Made by a program: the position numbers and the translations under genes. A stretch of 9,416 nucleotides of DNA from NCBI GenBank assembly GCA_947174615.1, contig CAMWJQ010000128.1, positions 1-9,416 of the forward strand, read 5' to 3'. Below the pieces are notes generated by a model, which had not been told where the DNA came from, did no database searches, and saw nothing but the letters and a program-made list of their open reading frames with translations. The DNA is from an uncultured Lachnospiraceae bacterium. GTDB taxonomy: Bacteria > Bacillota > Clostridia > Lachnospirales > Lachnospiraceae. This document shows, piece by piece, positions 1 to 5,132 of this stretch. Each line of letters starts with the position of its first letter. Within the stretch, counting starts at the first letter, position 1.

Positions 1-504
1 TATATAACCTCTGTAGCGAAAAAACCTGTGGATGTTCATCTGATGATTGAACATCCAAATAACAACATACATATTTTTCTGGATAAGCTGCGTCAGGGCG
101 ATACGGTGTACATCCACCCTGAGGCGGAGTATCACCCTTCCACGACGCTGCAGAAGATTATCAACGCAGGTATGAAACCGGGGATTGCAATTAATCCGGG
201 AACCAGTATTGAGACAGTAATGGAAATGCTCGTCATTGTGAAAAAAGTGCTGGTGATGTCGGTCAATCCCGGAAATGCAGGGCAGATGTATTTACCATAT
301 GTTGGCAAGAAGATTACAAGACTTCTTTCAATGAAGGATGAGATGCATTTTGAGATATACTGGGACGGGGCGTGCAGCGCAGATAAAATCAGGCAGTATG
401 CGCCGAAAGGTGTGAAGGGGTTCGTTCTTGGGACGACCCTTCTTTTTGGGAAAGATGCATCCTATGGGGAGACTCTTAAGGACATTAGGGAACTGAAATT
501 TTAA
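1..504 (+). CDS. Ribulose-phosphate / D-allulose-6-phosphate 3-epimerase family protein, 5'-partial
   Basis: A TIM-barrel sugar-phosphate epimerase whose start lies left of the window. The frame is open from base 1, and the GTG at 28 sits inside the conserved segment KKPVDVHLMIEHP, so it is not the start. Visible family marks are the HLM metal-ligand histidine (37-39), the VNPGNAGQ phosphate-loop segment (262-285), the late catalytic aspartate in WDGACS (gac at 364-366) and GTTLLF near the C-terminus. About 167 of the usual 220 or so residues are present; the first catalytic Asp is outside the window. The WDG.CS and NAGQ forms resemble the AlsE-like branch more than housekeeping Rpe. Known members interconvert ketose-phosphates at C3. 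Sitting 24 bases before an IspD/TarI-like cytidylyltransferase, it probably supplies a pentulose phosphate for a CDP-activated polyol used in a surface polymer; that role is inference. Confidence 0.88.
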   Translation, partial: YITSVAKKPVDVHLMIEHPNNNIHIFLDKLRQGDTVYIHPEAEYHPSTTLQKIINAGMKPGIAINPGTSIETVMEMLVIVKKVLVMSVNPGNAGQMYLPYVGKKITRLLSMKDEMHFEIYWDGACSADKIRQYAPKGVKGFVLGTTLLFGKDASYGETLKDIRELKF

Positions 505-528
505 GAGTGTGACGAAAGAGGGGTTGAT

Positions 529-1283
529 ATGGTAACAGCGCTGGTTTTGTCTGGCGGAAGCGGAACAAGAATGGGGATGGATATTCCGAAGCAGTACATA
601 AAAGTAAACGGCAGGACAGTGATATCCTTCTGTCTTGAGAGGTTCTTTACTCATAAAATGATTGATGCGGTTCAGATTGTGGCGGATGAGATATGGCGTG
701 AGATGATTTTGGAGACTGTGAAGCATCTGTGTCAGGCTGCGGACGGAGACATATCCGAAAGCGCCTCGATATTCAGGGAGAGCGTGGGAAAATTCCGGGG
801 ATTCTCCGTTCCTGGCAGAACTAGACAGCATTCAATCTTAAACGGGCTTAGCGATATCAGGAAATATGCCGGGGATTCGGATTATGTCTTAATACACGAT
901 GCGGCAAGACCTTTTGTCTCTTTATCTCTGATTGCGGAATGTATAGAGGCTGTGAAAGGTCATGATGCGTACTTCCGGCGCTGCCTGTGAAGGATACGGT
1001 GTATTTCAGCGAGGATGGCATGAGGATTTCCTCGCTTTTGGAGCGTAGCAGGGTATTTGCTGGACAGGCACCAGAACTTTTTGTGCTGGGCAAATATTAC
1101 GAGGCGAACAGACAGCTCCTTCCAGACAGCATCTATAAAATTAACGGTTCTACGGAGCCTGCAGTAATGGCGGGGATGGACATTGCCATGATACTAGGGG
1201 ATGAGAGGAATTTCAAGATTACAACGGCAGCAGACTTAGAACGTTTCCAGGAAATCGTGCAGAAAGGCGGATGCATGATATAA
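529..1283 (+). pseudogene. IspD/TarI-type CDP-sugar-alcohol cytidylyltransferase, single-base frameshift
   Basis: The first part (529-990) carries the nucleotidyltransferase signature LSGGSGTRMG and PKQY near the N-terminus and IHDAARPFVS further on. It then runs into an early TGA at 988-990. The second part continues in the -1 frame with VLPALPVKDTVY, AGQAPELF and FKITTAADLERF, all expected in IspD/TarI proteins. Adding one G beside base 967 (gatgcgta read as gat-ggc-gta) restores HDGVLPALPVKD and one protein of about 251 residues, a little longer than the usual 230-240. IspD converts methylerythritol phosphate, and TarI ribitol phosphate, to the CDP derivative. The epimerase neighbour favours a surface-polymer role over isoprenoid synthesis. 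As written, the gene cannot make an intact enzyme; a lone missing base could also be an assembly error. ATG 529 follows an AAAGAGGGG ribosome site at 514-522. Confidence 0.85.
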
Positions 1284-1405
1284 AATATTATAAAGTGTTC
1301 CGTGAACAGTTTGGGAGAATGATTAAGAACGATAGAATCGGTCAGAAACAAAAAGCGTGTGGGTGTTTTCCCGCTTTTCCAATGCCGTGTATGCGCTTCC
1401 TGTAA
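1271..1405 (+). CDS. Short 44-residue ORF, possible truncated downstream gene of the polysaccharide locus
   Basis: A small frame starting at ATG 1271 overlaps the end of the cytidylyltransferase by 13 bases, with a GAAAGGCGG purine stretch just upstream. It reads MHDIKYYKVFREQFGRMIKN, then continues through a Cys- and Pro-rich stretch to TAA at 1403-1405. The first half has the composition of a genuine soluble protein start; the second half (ACGCFPAFPMPCM) does not. This suggests either a remnant cut off by rearrangement or a chance frame. I do not recognise a family. Translational coupling to the gene before it would be natural for another polymer-synthesis gene. Confidence 0.3.
   Translation: MHDIKYYKVFREQFGRMIKNDRIGQKQKACGCFPAFPMPCMRFL
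1350..1378 (+). terminator. Weak hairpin with short T-run, possible terminator
   Basis: AAAAGC and GCTTTT arms enclose a GGG/CCC pairing with a GTGT bulge and a TGTTTT loop. The pairing is imperfect and the T-run is only four bases, so this is weaker than the hairpin at 1447-1475. Confidence 0.2.
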
Positions 1406-1446
1406 AAAAGCACAGTATGAGATGTGCAGGAGTCACAGCCATACGG

Positions 1447-1475
1447 ATTAAGCCCCAGCTCTGCTGGGGCTTAAT
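1447..1475 (+). terminator. Perfect 13-bp stem, intrinsic terminator-like hairpin closing the polysaccharide locus
   Basis: ATTAAGCCCCAGC (1447-1459) and its exact reverse complement GCTGGGGCTTAAT (1463-1475) are separated by a TCT loop. The GC-rich core with A/T-rich base is typical of clostridial intrinsic terminators and could act on both strands. The following ATATATATT is not a proper T-run, so termination strength is uncertain. Confidence 0.6.
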
Positions 1476-1506
1476 ATATATTCAATAACTATAAAAGTCA
1501 GATCAT

Positions 1507-1544
1507 GGTTACTCATTCGCCGGAAGCCGCAAAAAGCAGTAACC
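1507..1544. repeat. Inverted repeat GGTTACT / AGTAACC
   Basis: Seven-base arms at 1507-1513 and 1538-1544 flank a 24-base centre that includes CGCCGGAAGCCGC. This sits in the 336-base gene-free stretch 1406-1741, just before a second inverted repeat. It could be part of a dispersed palindromic element or a structured RNA; nothing in it is coding. Confidence 0.35.
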
Positions 1545-1562
1545 GATTGATTACAGTGCGTG

Positions 1563-1588
1563 ACGAAATGATTGCATAATCATTTCGT
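1563..1588. repeat. 11-bp perfect inverted repeat ACGAAATGATT / AATCATTTCGT
   Basis: Arms at 1563-1573 and 1578-1588 enclose a GCAT loop. An outer GTGCG (1556-1560) / CGCAC (1613-1617) pairing could close around it. The stem is AT-rich and lacks a T-run, so it looks less like a terminator than a protein-binding palindrome or an intergenic repeat unit. Confidence 0.5.
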
Positions 1589-1655
1589 GAACCAAATATA
1601 AAAGCACTCTGCCGCACAACACTGAAATGTCTTTTTTATCAAGGAAGGTATTTTA

Positions 1656-1684
1656 TTTATTTTTCAGCAGTTTTCTGTTATACT
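1656..1684 (+). promoter_or_regulatory. Candidate sigma-A promoter for the histidine kinase gene
   Basis: A good -10 TATACT (1679-1684) lies 17 bases after a weak -35 TTTATT (1656-1661), in a very AT-rich stretch 58 bases before the kinase start. The weak -35 suggests low basal activity or the need for an activator. Confidence 0.4.
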
Positions 1685-1701
1685 AAATCTGAATTAGATT
1701 T
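1685..1701. promoter_or_regulatory. Dyad AAATCT-N5-AGATTT immediately after the -10
   Basis: A 6-bp inverted repeat with a GAATT centre begins directly after the predicted -10 TATACT, so it covers the probable transcription start. That is a classic operator position. The binding protein is unknown. Confidence 0.3.
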
Positions 1702-1741
1702 GTGAGTGTGTCTGAAATACCCACAGGCATAGAGGTGAGTC

Positions 1742-2773
1742 ATGTTAAAATTATCTCAAATAAAGGTAAAAACGCTCTGTAAGATTATAATAATAGGAAT
1801 GTCAGTCACAATGACGGGGGCGACAATGCTGATATATCTGTTATCGGGAAGTAAGAAAATCCTGTTTGCTGGAATATTCCTTACTATGTGTGCGATACTG
1901 TGGAATTTCCTGTTAATTATCATATTTCGAGCGCGGCTGACAGTGTTTGTGACAGAATTGTGCAATGTGATAGACCGCATGATGTGTGGTGAGGAACGAG
2001 TTGATTTCACAGACAGCGAGACACAATTTGCACGAATTTGCCATCGGCTTTCCCGTTTTTATCAGATTTCACAAAGAAATAAATACAAGCTTGACGAGGA
2101 GCGAAAGGAGCTCCAAATGCTGGTGTCAGATATTTCCCATCAGGTAAAAACTCCGGTGAGCAATCTCAAAATGGTGACAGAAACGCTCTTGGAAAAGCCT
2201 GTGACAAAACAGGAGCAGACAGAATTTTTGCAGGGAATCCGCAGTCAGACTGATAAATTGGACTTTCTGTTTCAGGCGCTGGTGAAAACTTCCCGTATGG
2301 AGGTTGGGGCAGTCCGTCTGGAAAAAAAGGACGTTCCGCTTTTTGGCACACTGGCGCTGGCGATGAGCGGGATTGTTTACAGTGCAGAGAAAAAGGAAAT
2401 TACTGTGACAGTTGACTGTCCAGAGGCGCTGCATCTGCCTCATGACAGCAAATGGACGGCGGAAGCGATTGTTAATTTACTGGACAATGCGGGGAAATAC
2501 ACGCCCGTTGGCGGCAGAATCCGCGTCGCGGTAGAACAGTGGGAGCTGTATGTAAAATTGGATATTGAGGACACTGGCAGAGGCATTCCGGAGAGCAGTC
2601 AGGCATCTGTTTTCCGACGGTTCTATCGGGAGGAGGAAGTACACGACGATCCGGGTGTGGGCATCGGTCTGTATCTGGCGCGTGAGATTATTACAAAACA
2701 GGGCGGCTATATCAAAGTAGTCTCGGAAGTGCAAAAAGGGTCTGTATTTTCTGTATTTCTGCCTGTCCGTTGA
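1742..2773 (+). CDS. Two-transmembrane sensor histidine kinase, no adjacent response regulator
   Basis: A 343-residue membrane histidine kinase that should autophosphorylate and pass phosphate to a response regulator. Two hydrophobic segments (about 12-34 and 39-62) are separated by only a few residues. There is almost no extracellular sensor, as in intramembrane-sensing kinases. A linker leads to the H-box SDISHQVKTPVSNL with phospho-acceptor His133. The ATPase domain has the N-box VNLLDNAGKYTP (Asn245, Asn249), the G1 box DTGRGI (277-282), the F-box VFRRFYR and the G2 box GVGIGLYL (305-312), so all catalytic boxes are intact. ATG 1742 follows GAGGTGAG at 1732-1739. This kinase type usually lies directly after its regulator gene; here the upstream DNA is non-coding and the next gene is an acetyltransferase. 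The input signal cannot be read from the sequence. Confidence 0.92.
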   Translation: MLKLSQIKVKTLCKIIIIGMSVTMTGATMLIYLLSGSKKILFAGIFLTMCAILWNFLLIIIFRARLTVFVTELCNVIDRMMCGEERVDFTDSETQFARICHRLSRFYQISQRNKYKLDEERKELQMLVSDISHQVKTPVSNLKMVTETLLEKPVTKQEQTEFLQGIRSQTDKLDFLFQALVKTSRMEVGAVRLEKKDVPLFGTLALAMSGIVYSAEKKEITVTVDCPEALHLPHDSKWTAEAIVNLLDNAGKYTPVGGRIRVAVEQWELYVKLDIEDTGRGIPESSQASVFRRFYREEEVHDDPGVGIGLYLAREIITKQGGYIKVVSEVQKGSVFSVFLPVR

Positions 2774-2812
2774 CAAGGGGCTAAGAATGTGTATAAGTGA
2801 GGGGAGAAGATT

Positions 2813-3409
2813 GTGGAGATTGTGATTCGAAATGAGCAGGAGAGAGATTACCGAAGTGTTGAAAATGTGGCTAGGGCGGCTTTCTCCTATCCTGAAAGAA
2901 TTGAGCGGGGGCAAATCGGATGCCCATATGAACACTGGATGGTTCATGAACTGCGGAAACGGGACGGTATTTTGGCATTAAGTCTGGTTGCGGAGGTGAA
3001 TCATATGATTGTCGGGCACGTTATCTGCAGCAAAGCAGAAGTGCGCAGTATAAAACGCGTGCTTCCAGTCCTGAATTTTGGACCGCTCAGTGTGCTGCCG
3101 GATTATCAGAGAAAAGGCGTTGGAAAGGCACTGGTAACAACCATGATACATAAGGCGGCTGCGTTGGGATTTGGCGCAATCCTGTTTTTTGGCAGACCGG
3201 AATATTACCCACAGTTTGGCTTTCAGGAGGCTTCTACATGGGGGATCACGGATTCAAATGGAAACCAATATCCGGCATTTATGGGAATGGAGCTTGTTAC
3301 TGGGTATCTGTCAAATTTGGAAGGCAGTAAGTTCTACGAATCAGATCTTTACGATGACGAACGCAATCGACAGCAAGTAGAGGAATTTGAACATTTATAT
3401 TTTTCGTGA
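2813..3409 (+). CDS. GNAT family N-acetyltransferase (YhbS-like)
   Basis: A 198-residue Gcn5-related acetyltransferase, expected to move an acetyl group from acetyl-CoA to an amine on an unknown small molecule or protein. The acetyl-CoA loop is clear: LSVLPDYQRKGVGKALV, with the Q-R-K-G-V-G motif at 99-104. It is followed by a helix and FGRPEYYPQFGF (126-137), typical of the COG3153/YhbS group. The length fits that group, with an acidic C-terminal extension after about residue 170. The start is GTG, about 6 bases after AGGGGAG (2799-2805). Only 39 bases separate it from the kinase gene, so the two are probably cotranscribed. Substrate unknown; family assignment confident. Confidence 0.85.
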   Translation: MEIVIRNEQERDYRSVENVARAAFSYPERIERGQIGCPYEHWMVHELRKRDGILALSLVAEVNHMIVGHVICSKAEVRSIKRVLPVLNFGPLSVLPDYQRKGVGKALVTTMIHKAAALGFGAILFFGRPEYYPQFGFQEASTWGITDSNGNQYPAFMGMELVTGYLSNLEGSKFYESDLYDDERNRQQVEEFEHLYFS

Positions 3410-3512
3410 GGAACATTGCTGTTTTGCACTTTCTGGTGATAATGAGTTGTCTGAGGGCTTCACGCGCAAACCATTTGACAGATATTTTAACATGTAAATT
3501 CATGAAAATTGG

Positions 3513-3541
3513 TTGTGTTCTCGTTGAAATTTCCTTATACT
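3513..3541 (+). promoter_or_regulatory. Candidate promoter upstream of the 3578 ORF
   Basis: TATACT (3536-3541) as -10 and TTGTGT (3513-3518) as -35, spaced 17 bases, lie 36 bases before ATG 3578. It is the best promoter match in the gap 3410-3577, which otherwise holds no clear terminator or gene. A perfect TTGACA at 3475-3480 has no good -10 partner. Confidence 0.35.
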
Positions 3542-3577
3542 AGAGTAGGATAACGTTTAGAAAGGAAGAGAAGATAC

Positions 3578-3850
3578 ATGAATAAGGAAGAGCATAAAAA
3601 TGACGTACTGACAGATCCTGCTCAATTAGTTCGTCTGGAACTAAAAAATGCAGGATATGATATGGATAGTATCCATATTCCCAAAAGGGTATTTCTGCTG
3701 GCAGACAGCCTCTATGATACAATGCTTTCCAGAAATTGCGGGGAATACAAATATCCGTTGGGCGGAAAACTTTATGTGTTTCACGAGAACGACGAAATCG
3801 GATTTATCAAAGGGAGTATGTGTTCACCCGCCATTGCGACAGACTCATAG
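3578..3850 (+). CDS. 90-residue ORF resembling the N-terminus of a nucleoside phosphorylase, probably truncated
   Basis: ATG 3578 follows AAAGGAAGAG with normal spacing. The product begins MNKEEHKNDVLTDPAQL and ends at TAG 3848-3850, just after GFIKGSMCSPAIATD. That last segment resembles the strand-turn-helix (G-x-P-A-x-A...EEL) near the N-terminus of the nucleoside phosphorylase family, whose full members have about 230-290 residues. If one base is dropped near 3844, the other frame continues as RLDSLDYKKIVYIKAHGGV, which also fits the family pattern up to the start of the next gene. I read it as a remnant or frameshifted N-terminal third that cannot form the active site. An independent small protein remains possible, and the family call is tentative. 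Confidence 0.55.
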   Translation: MNKEEHKNDVLTDPAQLVRLELKNAGYDMDSIHIPKRVFLLADSLYDTMLSRNCGEYKYPLGGKLYVFHENDEIGFIKGSMCSPAIATDS

Positions 3851-3908
3851 ACTGGATTCTTTGGACTATAAGAAGATAGTATATATAAAAGCTCATGGAG
3901 GTGTGAGA

Positions 3909-4261
3909 ATGGAAGGCAGAGCAATGGGATTTCTCATATGCTGTGTGATTGGATGTATGTTTCTGTGTTGGGCAGTATATACATGGTTTTCAAAGGAGCC
4001 TAAACCAATGGGATTTTGGGCAAATGCAAAAGTGTTTGAAGTCTCCGATGTAAAAAATATAACCACGCGGTAGCCAAGCTGTTTGGCACATTTGGCATTG
4101 TGCTGATTGTCTTAGGATTACCGCTGCTTGCAGGGCAGAATTCCGCATGGGCAATGCTCTCAATCGTGGGCGTTATGATGGAAAGCATCGCTGCTATGGT
4201 AGTATATACAGTTGTCATTGAAAAGAAGTATCGGAAAAAGAATGCAGACAAAAGGCATTAG
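3909..4261 (+). pseudogene. Small three-helix integral membrane protein, frameshifted in an A-run
   Basis: The frame starts at ATG 3909 after a strong GGAGGTG site (3897-3903) and has a first membrane helix at about residues 6-26. It stops at TAG 4071-4073, directly after DVKNITTR. From 4058 the -1 frame carries on with YNHAVAKLFG, two further hydrophobic helices (LIVLGLPLL; MESIAAMVVYTVV) and a basic tail to TAG 4259-4261. Adding one A to the six-A run 4052-4057 gives DVKKYNHAVAKLF and a coherent protein of 117 residues. Small three-helix proteins of this pattern are common in Clostridia and unassigned in function. Homopolymer slippage could be a true mutation, a reversible switch, or a sequencing error. 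The end lies 19 bases before the methyltransferase start, implying cotranscription. Confidence 0.7.
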
Positions 4262-4280
4262 AAATAAAGGGGTAATTCAC

Positions 4281-4952
4281 GTGGATTTAGAAGAACAATT
4301 TAACAAAATTGCAAGAAAATACGACGAGAACCGCAGAAAATTCATTCCATGTTTTGATGCATTTTACCTGAATACAACGGATTTCATCACTTCAAATATA
4401 GATTCGCCCAAACGAATTGTGGATTTGGGTGCAGGAACAGGATTGCTGACTTATTATTGGTATCAGCAGTTTTCCAACGCGGAATATGTTCTCGTAGATA
4501 TCGCTGATGAAATGCTGAGCATTGCCCGGGAACGCTTTGCTCACATCGATCACATATCGTATGAAATCGGTAATTATATTCATAAACTGCCTGATGCGGC
4601 GTTTGATGCAGTGATTTCGGCATTGTCTATTCATCATCTGGAGAACAGAGAGAAGCAGCACTTATTTTCTGAAATCTATGATCGTCTGCCGCAGGGAGGC
4701 TTGTTTGTAAATTATGACCAGTTTTGTGCAGGTCAGCCGGAACTGAATCATTGGTATGACACATACTGGGAAAATCAGTTGGCAGACCGAGGTCTGTCAG
4801 ACGAGGATCTCGTGTTGTGGAAGGAACGCAGGAAATTAGACAGGGAATGCTCTGTGGAGCAGGAAGTCGAGTGGCTTACGACGAGTGGATTTACTCTCGT
4901 CAAATGCGTTTATACCTGCCAGAAGTTTTCTGTGATCGTTGCGGTGAAATAG
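4281..4952 (+). CDS. Class I SAM-dependent methyltransferase
   Basis: A 223-residue soluble enzyme expected to transfer methyl from S-adenosylmethionine to an unknown acceptor. After an N-terminal helical cap (DLEEQFNKIARKYDENRRKF), motif I is VDLGAGTGLL at 47-56. The acidic end of strand 2 is Asp73 (LVDIADEML) and the strand-4 region is AVISALSIHHL at 110-120. These fit the Methyltransf_25/11-type Rossmann group. The GTG start at 4281 is chosen because AAAGGGG (4266-4272) precedes it at proper distance and the family usually begins with such a -LEEQFN- segment. An ATG at 4212 would give 23 extra residues, but these fall in the end of the membrane-protein gene. The substrate cannot be told from the sequence; the neighbours give no firm hint. 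Confidence 0.87.
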   Translation: MDLEEQFNKIARKYDENRRKFIPCFDAFYLNTTDFITSNIDSPKRIVDLGAGTGLLTYYWYQQFSNAEYVLVDIADEMLSIARERFAHIDHISYEIGNYIHKLPDAAFDAVISALSIHHLENREKQHLFSEIYDRLPQGGLFVNYDQFCAGQPELNHWYDTYWENQLADRGLSDEDLVLWKERRKLDRECSVEQEVEWLTTSGFTLVKCVYTCQKFSVIVAVK

Positions 4953-4974
4953 GATGGGGAGGTGAATACACTTG

Positions 4975-5037
4975 ATGAAATCGATCCGAGATAACTACTC
5001 AGTACAGTTGATCGAAACTGTTAGCAGATTGTGCTGA
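4975..5037 (+). CDS. Possible 20-residue peptide ORF or gene remnant in the leader of the ABC transporter
   Basis: GGGGAGGTGA (4957-4966) is a strong ribosome site followed by TTG (4972) and ATG (4975). The frame reads MKSIRDNYSVQLIETVSRLC, then TGA at 5035-5037. The site quality is better than chance would require, but no continuation in other frames up to 5132 is recognisable. It may be a leader peptide, a decayed gene start, or chance. Confidence 0.3.
   Translation: MKSIRDNYSVQLIETVSRLC
5004..5021. repeat. Inverted repeat ACAGTT-N6-AACTGT, possible operator
   Basis: Six-base arms at 5004-5009 and 5016-5021 lie in the 180-base gap before the ABC transporter. AGTACAGTT at 5001-5009 is repeated exactly at 5124-5132, directly before the ABC start codon. 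Together they may be binding sites for a regulator of the transporter; no convincing promoter was found in the gap. Confidence 0.25.
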
Positions 5038-5132
5038 GGAACGTTGAACTTGCTGACAGTCGCAGCTGTACTATTTCAAAAAACATACTATTAGACCCAT
5101 AGGATGATTGAAATTAGTAAAGGAGTACAGTT

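Noticed and set aside
28..30. GTG at 28 as the start of the epimerase
   Set aside because: The frame is open to base 1 and the residues before GTG continue the conserved epimerase strand, so the true start is outside the window.
328..831. 167-residue open frame on the minus strand
   Set aside because: It lies opposite the epimerase and cytidylyltransferase genes, has no ribosome site and no recognisable motif; it is a shadow of the coding strand.
1406..1741. Hidden or decayed response regulator gene before the kinase
   Set aside because: No receiver-domain or winged-helix fragments could be read in any frame; the stretch contains only repeats and promoter-like sequence.
3648..4073. Single 141-residue protein covering the phosphorylase-like ORF and membrane helix
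   Set aside because: The part before 3909 lies in the wrong frame for the 3578 ORF. The strong ribosome site at 3897-3903 marks ATG 3909 as the true start.
4212..4280. Methyltransferase starting at ATG 4212
   Set aside because: The additional 23 residues are basic and overlap the end of the membrane-protein frame; GTG 4281 has the better ribosome site and family-like start.
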